NCBI GenBank assembly: GCA_965247295.1
Contig: CBDFGQ010000008.1
Coordinates: 372,001 to 436,000 of the forward strand
DNA length: 64,000 nt
Source of the DNA: CBDFGQ01 sp965247295
GTDB taxonomy: Bacteria > Chloroflexota > Dehalococcoidia > Lucifugimonadales > JAGWBF01
Direction of reading: 5' to 3'
Positions 44,910 through 54,075 of the stretch are shown here, piece after piece (position 1 is the first letter of the stretch; each line of letters begins with the position of its first letter). Position numbers and translations under genes: made by a program. A model generated the notes under the pieces. It worked only from the letters and a program-made list of their open reading frames with translations, was not told the origin of the DNA and did not search any database.

Positions 44910-46523
44910 ATGGCGAGAACCAGGACACAGAGACAGGCAAATGGACAGAGGGCGGCCATCTACGCCCGCGTCTCCGACAAGAGCCAAGACACAGAGGACA
45001 AGACCTCTCTTTCCGAGCAGACCATCGAGATGGAAGCCTACTGCGAGGGCAAGGGCATGACCATCACCGCACGATATCAGGAGGTGGGTAGGGGCTGGAC
45101 CAAGAAGCGCCCCGAGTTCCAGAGGATGCTGGCCGACGCCAGACGGGGAAGGTTCGACACCATCGTCTGCTGGAAGTCGGACCGCCTGAGTAGGGGCATG
45201 TACCCCGCAGCCGCTCTGATGGAGGTGGTGGAGGCTTATCACATCAACCTGGAAGCCGTCATGGACGCCATCGACATGAAGACCTTTGGGCTCATGGCGG
45301 CAATCGGCAAGATAGAGCTGGACAACTTCCGGGAGAGGACTACCATGGGCAAGCGGGGCTCGGCCAAGCGAGGCCGCATACCGTCCGGCGGCCTTCCCTA
45401 CGGCTATCGTACCGGGGAGGACGGCAAGCTGGAGATATATGAGCCGGAGGCCGAGGTGGTCCGCCGAGTCTTCCAAATGTACGTCCATGAAGGCATGGCT
45501 GGGACGGCCATCGTCCGACAGTTGACCAGGGACAACGCCCCGACGAGGAAGGCCGGCTCCCGTTGGCACAAGGCATACGTCAGCTTCCTCCTTGGTAACG
45601 AGACCTACACAGGCACCTGGTGGTACGGCAAGGCCCGGTGGATTGTGACGGAGGCAGGGGAGTCGGTCTATCCGCAGCCCAAGGACTCCTGGATCGAGGT
45701 CCCAATCCCCTCGCTGGTGGACGAGGAGACTTGGGAGAGGGCGCAGGACCTAAAGAAACAACGAAGGGTGCGGTCCACACGCAACACCAAGACATTCTAC
45801 CTGCTCCAACACCTCGCCAAGTGCGCCGAATGCGGGCGGATCTTCGCCTCCCGTTCCTCCAACCGCACCTACCTCAAACGCAATGGCCAGCGCCACAGGC
45901 AGGATAGGGTCACCCCTCAGCGGCACTATCACTGCTACGGAATGCTCAGCGACGGCCTCCGGTGCCGTAGGCCAGCGATGATCAGGGCGGAACGCCTGGA
46001 GGAGTTGGTCTGGAGCCAGGTCAAGCAGATGATCCAGCATCCCGAACTCATTGTCGCCGGCATTGAGGCTATGGACACTCAGGAAGACGGTGCCCTGGAG
46101 AAGCGGTCCGCCAAAGCGGAGCGTGAGCTTCGGAAGGTACAGACTGAGGAGGAAAGGGCCATTCGCCTGTTCGTGTCTGGGAAGATTACAGAGGACCAGC
46201 TCGACCTTCAACGCAAGTTCATCACGGAACGGCTGGAAACCGCACGAGCAGATCTGGATGACCTCCGTGCCAGGGAGTCTGGCGCATCTGAGAAGAGGAC
46301 CATGATGGAGAATCTCATCCAGTGGGCCGGGGAATTCGGCGACAGGCTCGATGAACTCCCCGACGAGAAGCGCAGGGACGTGCTGCGGTTGCTCGTCGAT
46401 CAGATTCTCGTGGACAAGGACAACAAGGTGAGCATCACCCTTGGCATCCCAACCGACAGCTTGATGTCGATTGAGAAAGTGGAATCACGATCCCAACAGA
46501 CATATCAATATTCTCCTTGGTGA
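44910..46523 (+). CDS. Large serine recombinase (phage-integrase type)
   Basis: 537 aa from ATG 44910 with AAGGAGG 5 bases upstream; the longer frame from 44832 runs through the terminator hairpin. Domains: resolvase catalytic domain (about 13-150) with nucleophile Ser22 in AAIYARVSDKSQ and VCWKSDRLSRGMYP, recombinase domain (about 165-270, GGLPYGYR to YVSFLLGNETYTGTWW), zinc ribbon (KCAECG to a later CYG...LRCRRP), and a coiled coil (about 380-460). Such enzymes catalyse directional integration or excision. All key parts are intact, so it is the only apparently working site-specific recombinase in the window. Confidence 0.93.
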   Translation: MARTRTQRQANGQRAAIYARVSDKSQDTEDKTSLSEQTIEMEAYCEGKGMTITARYQEVGRGWTKKRPEFQRMLADARRGRFDTIVCWKSDRLSRGMYPAAALMEVVEAYHINLEAVMDAIDMKTFGLMAAIGKIELDNFRERTTMGKRGSAKRGRIPSGGLPYGYRTGEDGKLEIYEPEAEVVRRVFQMYVHEGMAGTAIVRQLTRDNAPTRKAGSRWHKAYVSFLLGNETYTGTWWYGKARWIVTEAGESVYPQPKDSWIEVPIPSLVDEETWERAQDLKKQRRVRSTRNTKTFYLLQHLAKCAECGRIFASRSSNRTYLKRNGQRHRQDRVTPQRHYHCYGMLSDGLRCRRPAMIRAERLEELVWSQVKQMIQHPELIVAGIEAMDTQEDGALEKRSAKAERELRKVQTEEERAIRLFVSGKITEDQLDLQRKFITERLETARADLDDLRARESGASEKRTMMENLIQWAGEFGDRLDELPDEKRRDVLRLLVDQILVDKDNKVSITLGIPTDSLMSIEKVESRSQQTYQYSPW

Positions 46524-46739
46524 ATCTAGATGAGCTATGTCCTCGGAGTTCTATCGGCCTAATCGCCGCCATCGACATTATGCCACAGGGAGGGCCATGA
46601 GATGGGTATTAGAGAGGACGCTCTCTGGCGCCAGGACCGCCTGTCCCTTCGCGTATGTGCTTGGCGGACAGTTCATCGACTCCTGTGGGCCAACGCTGTT
46701 TGAGTGGCAGCGCTGGTGGTGGAGATGAGACGATGTATC

Positions 46740-48464
46740 TCAGCTCATGTCGTCTTTGAGGCTATATGGTGCGCCGGGGCGTCCGCCTTCAGGCAGGCCG
46801 ATGGGCAGATGGACATTTAGTAGGACGGGGCGTCTTTCTTTTTCTACGGTATTGAGACCGTGTTCGATGGCGTCGGCGAGTTTAGATTCGTCGGTGGCGT
46901 CCATGCCCTCAACGCCGAAGCCTTCCGCCAGTTTAACCGGATCTATGTTGTCGAGGACGACGCCTCTGTATTCCCCGGTTCGTTTCATGTTGGCGTCTGC
47001 GCCTCCAAAGGCCCCCGCGACAATGCCATAGGCGCCATTGTTGGGGATTATGTAAAGCACGGGGATGCCGTGGCTAGCCGCCGTCCAGAGGGCGGAGTCA
47101 GAGTAGTAGAGGGAGCCGTCACCAACGAGACCGACGACCGGCTTCTCTGGAGCGCCGAGTTTCGCTCCGATGGCTGCACCCATACCATAACCTTCTGAGC
47201 CACCGGCGGGTCTGATGTATTCGTTGTTACCAGCATGCCCGGTGTTTTCAAGGATGTCCAGGGGGACGGCGAATTGCTCGATGGTTACTAGGCCGCCACC
47301 AACTCCTTCGAGGGTCCTGTCGAGAGCGTCGGCGAGCACGTAGGGACGCACTTTGCCAGGCTGTTCGACGACTCTTTGAGCGGCGTCCCGTCGCCGGGCG
47401 CGGAGTGAAGCGGCCTCTTCTCTTGCCCACGCGCGTCGGTCTGCGAAATCATCCATAGAGGAGTCGATTAGCTCGACAAGGCGCTGGGCCGTGCGCTTTT
47501 CGTCGGCGAGGACGGCAAGCTCTAGGCCGGGAATATTTTCCAGGTTCTCAACGTCCGAGCCTACAGCGATAACGTGCTCCGCGTTGAAAATGGCGGCATA
47601 GTCGTCGGCGGTGCCGCTGCCATTGTGTCGCACGCCGAAACAGAATATTAGGTCGGGGTCGATATCACCCGCCTGCTCAAGGCGGCGCCCGCCGCAGTGG
47701 AGCGGATGCTTGATCGAGACGCCGCGCAGTTCGCCCACAACTGGGATGCCCAAGCGCTCGGCGAGGGCAGTGACTTCGGCGTTGGCGCCGCTTTTCCAGA
47801 TGCCGTCGCCAGTGTACAGGAGGGGACGTTTAGCATCGCGAAGAGCTCGGGAGATGTGCTCTATATCGCTGTCGGATGGGTAGCCTGCACGGAACTCTTG
47901 GAGGTTGCCATCGATGATGTTCGCAGTGACCTGTTCAGGGCCGAGCAACCTATCATAGACCGCGAGGTGGACCGGGCCAACAGGCGGAGTCATGGCGACG
48001 CGTAATGCGCGCTCGATGGCAGCCGGCAATCCTTCAGGCTCGATAACTGTCCAGCTGGCCTTGGTCATGGGGGCACTGATGGCGGTTGGGCCCGCGTTGT
48101 GGCTGAGGTCGAGGCTTATCCTATCTGCAAAGCTGCCGGTGTCCCCGGCGAAGGTGATCACGACTACCGGCAAGCTGCCTGTCCAAACGTTGATTAGCTG
48201 TCCCATACACTGGGCGAGTCCCGCTCCGAGGTGGACGACCATTACACCTGGGGCCAGATTTGCCTGGGTGTATCCCCCGGCCATCGCAGTAACCGTGCCT
48301 TCGTGGAGTGCCAGGATGCCATGTATGTCAGGGCGCGAATGGAGTTCATTGAAGAACAGGGCTTCGCGCGAACCTGAGTTATTGAAGACGTATTTGACCC
48401 CTAACGCCGCGAGTTGCTCGATTATTAGATGCGACGCGTTGGCGGTCATTTGCCTCGTTTGCAT
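46740..48464 (-). CDS. Thiamine-diphosphate-dependent decarboxylase/lyase family protein
   Basis: 574 aa from ATG 48464 (AAGGGGG upstream); the frame to 48521 overlaps the neighbouring propeller gene and is not needed. Three domains: Pyr with the activating Glu55 in LALHEGTVTAMAGGYTQ, a central Rossmann-like domain (about 190-330), and PP with the ThDP/Mg motif VGDGSLYYSDSAL ending in IIPNN. It resembles benzoylformate decarboxylase/acetolactate synthase relatives of unassigned substrate. It follows the lactonase gene on the same strand (30-bp separation). Confidence 0.9.
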   Translation of the reverse strand: MQTRQMTANASHLIIEQLAALGVKYVFNNSGSREALFFNELHSRPDIHGILALHEGTVTAMAGGYTQANLAPGVMVVHLGAGLAQCMGQLINVWTGSLPVVVITFAGDTGSFADRISLDLSHNAGPTAISAPMTKASWTVIEPEGLPAAIERALRVAMTPPVGPVHLAVYDRLLGPEQVTANIIDGNLQEFRAGYPSDSDIEHISRALRDAKRPLLYTGDGIWKSGANAEVTALAERLGIPVVGELRGVSIKHPLHCGGRRLEQAGDIDPDLIFCFGVRHNGSGTADDYAAIFNAEHVIAVGSDVENLENIPGLELAVLADEKRTAQRLVELIDSSMDDFADRRAWAREEAASLRARRRDAAQRVVEQPGKVRPYVLADALDRTLEGVGGGLVTIEQFAVPLDILENTGHAGNNEYIRPAGGSEGYGMGAAIGAKLGAPEKPVVGLVGDGSLYYSDSALWTAASHGIPVLYIIPNNGAYGIVAGAFGGADANMKRTGEYRGVVLDNIDPVKLAEGFGVEGMDATDESKLADAIEHGLNTVEKERRPVLLNVHLPIGLPEGGRPGAPYSLKDDMS

Positions 48465-48493
48465 CGTCGTCCCCCTTAGATTTATTTTGCGAA

Positions 48494-49513
48494 TCATCCA
48501 AGTCTTGTCATCAGCAGCCACATGGGCCTCTTGCCCACGGAATAAGTCTCAAATGGGGTGAGCTCGCCGGTATTGCCGTTGATTTGGTACGAGGCGAGAC
48601 GGCCGGACTCCGAGCCGGCGGCGAAGACGAATTTGTCCTCAGGGTCCAGGCTGAAAGCGCTGGGCACAGCTTCGGTCGACACCCGCCCTGCGGCCGTCAA
48701 ACGCCCGGTGGAGGGGTCTACGGAGAAGCCCGCGATGCTGTTGTGGCCTCGGTTAGGAGCGTACAGGAATTTCCCAGAAGAAGTGATTTGAATCTGGGAG
48801 CAGGTGTTCCTTTCGGTGTAACCTTCGGGCAGCGTCGTAATAGTTTGAAAAGCCGACAGCGTTCCCGTAGAAGTGTCTAGGCGGTAGCCGGTTACGCTGG
48901 AGCCCTGCTCGTTGGAAAAGTAGAGGATATCCTGGGTTGGATGAAAGCAGAAGTGGCGCGGGCCCAGGTGCTCTTCCGGCTCGACCCTTGGAGGCGAGTT
49001 GGGGGTAAGATGCCCCGTGTTCTCGTCAAACCTGAACTGAAATATGGCGTTGGGGCCGTTCCCGGCGATGTGCGGCACGAACGCGAATCTGTTGGATGGG
49101 TCGGTCTGCATCGCGTGAGCGCCGGTGGCCGTTTCGAGCCATTCGATGGGTGGGCCACCCACCGCTCCGTCATCTCCGACAGGATGTACCGCGGCGTGGG
49201 CGCCTTGGTAGTAGGCGGACAGCACGTACCTACCCGTGCGGTCTGTGGACAGATAAGTGGGAGCGGCCTCCAGCGATAGCGTCCCGATCTGCGTAAGCCC
49301 TCCGGTGCCCTGGTCTATCCGGAAGCTGGACATCGCTTCACCTCCGCGGTGACCGACATAAAGAACCTTGCGGTCCGGGCTAATTGCCAGCGGGGACGGC
49401 CCACCGCTTATGGGTACTTCTGCCTCTGGCGATAGTTTGCCGGTTTGGGCGCCCATGGTAAAAATCGCTATCTTGTCATCGTCCTGCAGGGTAACGTACA
49501 TGTAGTAAGCCAT
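48494..49513 (-). CDS. Lactonase-family seven-bladed beta-propeller protein
   Basis: 339 aa, similar to the Pgl/6-phosphogluconolactonase propeller family. Repeats of about 45 residues with motifs such as SPDRKVLYVGHRGG, DPSNRFAFVPHIAGNGPNAI, HPTQDILYFSNEQGSSVTGY and SSGKFLYAPNRGHNSIAGF. It probably opens a sugar or organic-acid lactone in the cytoplasm; the paired ThDP enzyme suggests a joint catabolic step rather than the pentose-phosphate pathway. No signal peptide. Confidence 0.88.
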   Translation of the reverse strand: MAYYMYVTLQDDDKIAIFTMGAQTGKLSPEAEVPISGGPSPLAISPDRKVLYVGHRGGEAMSSFRIDQGTGGLTQIGTLSLEAAPTYLSTDRTGRYVLSAYYQGAHAAVHPVGDDGAVGGPPIEWLETATGAHAMQTDPSNRFAFVPHIAGNGPNAIFQFRFDENTGHLTPNSPPRVEPEEHLGPRHFCFHPTQDILYFSNEQGSSVTGYRLDTSTGTLSAFQTITTLPEGYTERNTCSQIQITSSGKFLYAPNRGHNSIAGFSVDPSTGRLTAAGRVSTEAVPSAFSLDPEDKFVFAAGSESGRLASYQINGNTGELTPFETYSVGKRPMWLLMTRLG

Positions 49514-49568
49514 TGACGAACCTCCTCCTATCTCGCTAACGCTTCTAACCAGCTTGGATTCAACGCAT

Positions 49569-49771
49569 CTAGTAAACTTGGTGGCGCATTCCGAGTCCCT
49601 TCCTCTCCAGGGCCTGTTCCTCCCCCAACCTGATGTCCCTGGCGCTCGCCACCAGCTCCTTCAGCAGGGACGACCCGAGAATCTGTCTTCCCTGGGCCGG
49701 TGGAAGTAAACACTTAGCTGGTTGTAGTCGATGAGCTGCTTGACTTGCTCTCCGGTCAGGTTCCGAACCAT
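49569..49771 (-). pseudogene. Small frameshifted open frame downstream of the CoxG-like gene
   Basis: ATG 49771, 7 bp after the CoxG-like stop, begins MVRNLTGEQVKQLIDYNQLS; after a one-base shift near 49690 the frame QILGSSLLKELVASARDIRL then GEEQALERKGLGMRHQVY runs to TAG 49569. About 67 residues in total, all coding-like, no family recognised. It may be a small operon member damaged by a frameshift or a sequence error. Confidence 0.35.
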
Positions 49772-49777
49772 CGCAAC

Positions 49778-50233
49778 CTATGGGCGGGATGCAGCATCCT
49801 GCTTCAAGTTCCGGGCGAACTCCTGAATTACCTTGTCCGCCTTCCTTCGGACGACGGTTTGCCCCAGCTCTCCTAGCTTCCCCATGAAGGACATTTCGCT
49901 ATGAATTACCAGTTCGGTCTCTTCGGTAGATACCTCCTGTAGGTCCATGTCCAAAGTGCCACGCACACCCCCTCCCACCCTGCGGTCGGAGCCTTCCAGG
50001 CGTAGGGAAGCGTGCCAGCGGTCCTGGTCTCGATCCAACACTACGATGGTGCCCTCCACGGTCAGCCGAACCGGCCCTACTCGGACCTTCATGGCCCCCT
50101 GGTAATTCTGGCCATCTTGGGATGTCACCTGCTCCACTCCCGGGAAACACCGGCCCAGCCTGGCCACGTCCATCAGCAGATCCCACAGCTTGCTTCGGCT
50201 TGTGGGCACCATGATACTTTGCTCGAACTTCAT
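49778..50233 (-). CDS. CoxG-like SRPBCC protein
   Basis: 151 aa from ATG 50233 with AGGAG 7 bases upstream; the extension to 50305 is unnecessary. START/SRPBCC fold of the carbon-monoxide-dehydrogenase subunit G type (FEQSIMVPTSRSKLWDLLMD, RLGRCFPGVEQV, a closing helix LGQTVVRRKADKVIQEFARN). CoxG helps attach or mature molybdenum hydroxylases at the membrane. It is the last clear gene of the run CoxS-CoxM-CoxG. Confidence 0.88.
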   Translation of the reverse strand: MKFEQSIMVPTSRSKLWDLLMDVARLGRCFPGVEQVTSQDGQNYQGAMKVRVGPVRLTVEGTIVVLDRDQDRWHASLRLEGSDRRVGGGVRGTLDMDLQEVSTEETELVIHSEMSFMGKLGELGQTVVRRKADKVIQEFARNLKQDAASRP

Positions 50234-50380
50234 CTGGGCACTCCTTTCACCAGCCTGTGCCTCGTAGGGTGACGCAGGGCTCTGTGCCTTTTCATAGCAA
50301 GCCAACGGTAGGATATCCAGGCGCCTGTTGACATGCGCCGCGAGACGACCGGGACGGTTAGAAGAGACGCCCTGGTTCCC

Positions 50381-51256
50381 TCAAGGGTTCTCCCGGATGT
50401 CGGCTAGGGCCCGCTCCAGGGTTCTGCGGGTGAACACCACCGCCATCTGGCGCTTGTAGTTGGCGGAACCTCGGAAATCGTCCATGGGCTCCACTTCATC
50501 CCCTACCGCCTGCGCGGTCCGATGAATTAGCTCCGGGGTTACGGGCCGGCCCCTTAGAACATCCTCCGCTCCTCGTCCACGGATGGGCGTTGCCCCTACG
50601 GAGCCCAGGCCGATCCTCACATCCTTGCAGCTACTTCCGTCGTCGCTCAACGTAAGGTAGGCCGCCGCCGACACAGTGGCGTAGTCGTCGGCCGTCCTGG
50701 GCAGGAACTTGATGAAGGAACTACCGCTGTTGGGAGGGACATGGGGGACCACCACACGGCTAACGATCTCTCCGGGCTCAATGGCGGTCTCATAGTAGTC
50801 CAGAAAGAACTCCTCCACTGGCATCGCACGTTCTCCCGAGGCGGAGGTGAGCACCACCTGCGCCCCCAGGACGATCAGGCTCGGAGGAGGGTCCAGATTG
50901 GGATCGGCGTGGACCAGCCCGCCTCCCACGGTGGCCATGTTACGTATCCGTGGGGTGGCCACATATCGGTACGTCTCGCTGAGTAACGGGACAGCCTGCC
51001 GGACGACGGGAGAGGTCTCGACGGCACGGTGGGAACACATTGCGCCGATGCTCACGCCCTCGTCTGTGAGGGCGATATCGTCCAGTCCCGGTATGTCTTG
51101 CAGGCTGATCAAGTGTCCTGGCTGCACGAGACGCTGCTTCATGAAAAGGAGAAGGGATGTGCCTCCAGAGATGATGCGAGCATCATCGCCGTGGTCCGCC
51201 AGGAGTCCCAGGGCCTCCTCCATACTCTGAGGCCTGTGGTACTGGAAGTTATTCAT
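50381..51256 (-). CDS. Xanthine dehydrogenase-family FAD-binding subunit (CoxM-like)
   Basis: 291 aa. FAD-binding PCMH-type N-terminal domain with ISGGTSLLLFMKQRLVQPGH and ATVGGGLVHADPNLDPPPSL, then the C-terminal CODH-flavoprotein domain (about 185-285). It passes electrons from the Fe-S subunit to an acceptor. The ATG overlaps the Fe-S subunit stop by 4 bases (ATGA), so the two are translationally coupled. Confidence 0.93.
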   Translation of the reverse strand: MNNFQYHRPQSMEEALGLLADHGDDARIISGGTSLLLFMKQRLVQPGHLISLQDIPGLDDIALTDEGVSIGAMCSHRAVETSPVVRQAVPLLSETYRYVATPRIRNMATVGGGLVHADPNLDPPPSLIVLGAQVVLTSASGERAMPVEEFFLDYYETAIEPGEIVSRVVVPHVPPNSGSSFIKFLPRTADDYATVSAAAYLTLSDDGSSCKDVRIGLGSVGATPIRGRGAEDVLRGRPVTPELIHRTAQAVGDEVEPMDDFRGSANYKRQMAVVFTRRTLERALADIRENP

Positions 51257-51741
51257 TTTCCGGGGGCCTTTCGCGTCCCCACAGCCTTAACGATAGACTC
51301 CAATATCTTGTAGTATCCGGTGCATCGGCAAAGGTTCCCCATCATCCACTCCTTGATCTCCTCTTCAGTGGGATCTGGGTTTTCGTCCAAGAGCGCCTTG
51401 GCTGCCATGATATGCCCCGGAGTGCAGATGCCGCATTGCAGGCCCCCGTAGTCAATGAAGCTCTGCTGGAGTGGGTGAAGTGTGTCTCCCTCGGCCACCC
51501 CCTCGATAGTGGTGATCTCAGCTCCGTCGGCAGACACGGCGAGCGCGATGCAGGAGGCGATCATCTTTCCGTTCAGCAGCACCGTGCAGGCGCCGCAAAC
51601 ACCGACACTGCACCCTTCTTTGGTCCCCGTCAGCCCCAGGTCGTATCGAAGGCAGTCCACCAGCAACCGCTGGCAGGGGATACTGAGCTCGCAATCCTTG
51701 CCGTTCACCTTCAAATGAACGGTGCGATAACTACTTGCCAA
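51253..51741 (-). CDS. (2Fe-2S)-binding subunit of a molybdenum hydroxylase (CoxS-like)
   Basis: 162 aa. Plant-type [2Fe-2S] cluster (KEGCSVGVCGACTVLLNG) and C-terminal four-helix [2Fe-2S] cluster (LQCGICTPGHIMAAKALL, GNLCRCTGYYKI). I choose TTG 51741, which has GAGGGG 6 bases upstream; GTG 51759 is the alternative. The open frame continues far into the divergent large-subunit gene but that extension is shadow. Confidence 0.93.
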   Translation of the reverse strand: MASSYRTVHLKVNGKDCELSIPCQRLLVDCLRYDLGLTGTKEGCSVGVCGACTVLLNGKMIASCIALAVSADGAEITTIEGVAEGDTLHPLQQSFIDYGGLQCGICTPGHIMAAKALLDENPDPTEEEIKEWMMGNLCRCTGYYKILESIVKAVGTRKAPGK

Positions 51742-51754
51742 TCCCGTCCCCTCG

Positions 51755-51783
51755 CTCACACTAAGTACCCACGATGTTATACT
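51755..51783 (+). promoter_or_regulatory. Weak promoter candidate for the large subunit
   Basis: CTCACA, 17-bp spacer, TATACT (51778-51783), 34 bp before the TTG start at 51817. The -10 is good, the -35 poor. Confidence 0.35.
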
Positions 51784-51816
51784 GGGCCAACGTTGGTTGG
51801 CAAGAGGAGGTAACAA

Positions 51817-54075
51817 TTGACCACCTACTCGGTTGTGGGAAGGCCCGTAGCGAGAGAAGATGGTCCTGACAAAGTGTCCGGAAGGACCGAGTACCCGGCG
51901 GACGTGGTCCTGCCCGGGATGATCTGGGGCAAGGTCCTCAGGAGTCCCTTGCCGCACGCAAAAATTGTCCATATCGACACCTCCCGCGCGATGAGGCTGC
52001 CTGGGGTCCGCGCCGTGATCACGGGGAAAGACGTGGCCGGTGGACGAGTAGGCCGGAATCTGCTGGATATACCTGTCCTGGCCGAGGAGAAGGTACGGTT
52101 CGTGGGGGAGAAGGTGGCCGCCGTCGCCGCAGATGATCCAGACACGGCCGAGGACGCCCTCACGCTGATAGATGTGGAGTATGAGGAGCTTCCTGCTGTA
52201 TTCGATCCCTTGGAGGCTATGGATCCAGCGGCTCCCCTCGTCCACGAGGGCTCGCCATTGTACGATAGTCCAGAAGGCCCGATTAAGCCCCAGGGCAATA
52301 TCCTGTTCCATGAGACCTGGTTCGGCGGGGACCTGGAGCGGGGGTTTGCAGAATCAGACCTGATTTTTGAACATACTTTTACCACCACCTGGGTACACCA
52401 GGGATACATCGAGCCTTACACCAGCGTGGTGAATGTAGACGATTCTGGGTGTATCCAGATCTGGGCGAACAACAAGAGCCCCTACCAGCTGAGAAATCAG
52501 ATAGCCCATGCCCTTGGTGTGCCCGAGGACCGGGTGCGGGTCAACCCTTGCGGTCTCGGTGGCGACTTCGGAGGGAAAGCTGGCGCCATGGATGTGCCAG
52601 CGGCCTATTTCCTCTCCCTGCGTTCAGGGAGGCCCGTCAAGATGATTATGAACTATATCGAGGAGCTGATGGCGGGCAATCCCAGGCACCCGTCGGTAAT
52701 AACCATCAAGACTGGCGTAAAGACGGACGGGCGATTCTGGGCGCGGAAGTCAAGTGTGGTGTTCAACGGTGGTGCTTACGGAGGCTTCAGAGGTTCCCTT
52801 AACCTCCGAGGCGGTCGTCAGGTCGGGGGCGGGCCCTATCGCATCCCCAACTTTCAGATTGACAGCTACATGACGTACACCAACAACGTGCCCTGCGGCT
52901 CATATCGTGCTCCAGGGGAACCCCAGGCGGTGTTCGCGGTAGAATCGCATACGGACATGATCGCCGGTGAAATGGGCCTCGACCCGTACGAGTTGCGCCT
53001 TAAAAACCTGGTCCATGAGGGCGATATTTCAGCCACGGGCCAGCTCTTTCACCATGTCCGCGCCGAGGAGACCTTGAGGAGGGCTGCCGAGTCCTCCAGC
53101 TGGGGGGTGCGCAGGAAGGGGGCCTACTTCGGCCGCGGCATAGCCCTGGGACAGCGGCCCCCGGCGGGCTCCGTTTCCACCAGGAGGGTAACCCTCGACG
53201 AGCACGCTAAGGCAACACTGTACTCGCCGGTTCCTGATACAGGGGTGGGCTCCCAAACCGTGGGGCGACAGTTTGTGGCTGAGGACCTGGGTATCCCGCC
53301 CGAGGACGTGGGGGTGATCAACCTGGCCACCGATGATATACAGTTCGACAGGGGTGCGGGTGCCGCTAGCAGCCGCGTCGCAGGATACGCGGCCCTGAGG
53401 GCCGCCCAGGAAGTCCGCCGAAAGCTCACGGGCCTCGCCGCCGAGTTCTACGGCTGGCCGGAGGAGCGAATAGTTTTCCAGGAGGGCCGCGTCTTCGTCG
53501 ACGGAGATCCAGAAAAGGGCGTACCCATTCGGGAGTTGGCGGCCAAGTGCGTGGCTGCGCTGGGAGGTCCCATCTCCTCCGGCGAGGTCTCCCACACTCT
53601 CGACCATGCGGAGGTGACATCCTACTGTGCCCAGGTGGCAGACGTGGAAGTAGACCCGGAGACGGGCCAGGTGAAGGTGCATAAGATCGTCACGGCCCAC
53701 GATGTGGGCACTATCGTGAATCCCATTGGCCACCAGGGACAGATCGAAGGAGAGGTGGTCCAGGGGCTGGGGTACGCCCTTATGGAGGAGCTGCAATCCG
53801 AGGACGGGCGCATCTCTACCCTGAGCCTAGGCGAGGCCAAAATACCCACTATTAATGACATCCCGGAGCTGGTAACTGAGCTGGTGGAATCCCCGGGCGG
53901 CACGGGTCCGTACCAGGGGAAAGGCATCGGGGAGAACCCCATTTCACCGGTGGCCCCGGCCATTGCCAACGCCATCTACGACGCCGTGGGAGTAAGAATC
54001 CGGGACCTCCCCATCACCGCAGAGAAGGTGTTGGCCGGCCTTTCCAGCAAACCAGATAAGCCCAAGGTCAAATAG
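51817..54075 (+). CDS. Molybdopterin-binding large subunit, xanthine dehydrogenase/aldehyde oxidase family
   Basis: 752 aa from TTG 51817 with AAGAGGAGG upstream. Aldehyde-oxidase a/b hammerhead domain (about 15-130), then the molybdopterin-binding domain. FGGKAGAMDVPAAYFLSLRS binds the cofactor; the active-site loop is CGSYRAPGEPQAVFAVE, without the Cys of true CO dehydrogenases (form I has a CSFR motif), so this is not a CO dehydrogenase. The catalytic Glu is in GKGIGENPISPVAPAIANAI. It hydroxylates an aromatic, N-heterocyclic or aldehyde substrate. It is transcribed divergently from its CoxS/CoxM partners. Confidence 0.93.
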   Translation: MTTYSVVGRPVAREDGPDKVSGRTEYPADVVLPGMIWGKVLRSPLPHAKIVHIDTSRAMRLPGVRAVITGKDVAGGRVGRNLLDIPVLAEEKVRFVGEKVAAVAADDPDTAEDALTLIDVEYEELPAVFDPLEAMDPAAPLVHEGSPLYDSPEGPIKPQGNILFHETWFGGDLERGFAESDLIFEHTFTTTWVHQGYIEPYTSVVNVDDSGCIQIWANNKSPYQLRNQIAHALGVPEDRVRVNPCGLGGDFGGKAGAMDVPAAYFLSLRSGRPVKMIMNYIEELMAGNPRHPSVITIKTGVKTDGRFWARKSSVVFNGGAYGGFRGSLNLRGGRQVGGGPYRIPNFQIDSYMTYTNNVPCGSYRAPGEPQAVFAVESHTDMIAGEMGLDPYELRLKNLVHEGDISATGQLFHHVRAEETLRRAAESSSWGVRRKGAYFGRGIALGQRPPAGSVSTRRVTLDEHAKATLYSPVPDTGVGSQTVGRQFVAEDLGIPPEDVGVINLATDDIQFDRGAGAASSRVAGYAALRAAQEVRRKLTGLAAEFYGWPEERIVFQEGRVFVDGDPEKGVPIRELAAKCVAALGGPISSGEVSHTLDHAEVTSYCAQVADVEVDPETGQVKVHKIVTAHDVGTIVNPIGHQGQIEGEVVQGLGYALMEELQSEDGRISTLSLGEAKIPTINDIPELVTELVESPGGTGPYQGKGIGENPISPVAPAIANAIYDAVGVRIRDLPITAEKVLAGLSSKPDKPKVK

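Noticed and set aside
46537..46728. 63-residue open frame after the serine recombinase
   Set aside because: No ribosome site and no coding-like composition.
51742..52311. N-terminal extension of the (2Fe-2S) subunit into the divergent gene
   Set aside because: It is antisense to the conserved large-subunit start, and the known fold begins right after 51741.
51817..54075. Carbon monoxide dehydrogenase, suggested by CoxG/CoxM/CoxS-like partners
   Set aside because: The large subunit has CGSYRAPGE instead of the Cys-containing active loop of form I CO dehydrogenase.
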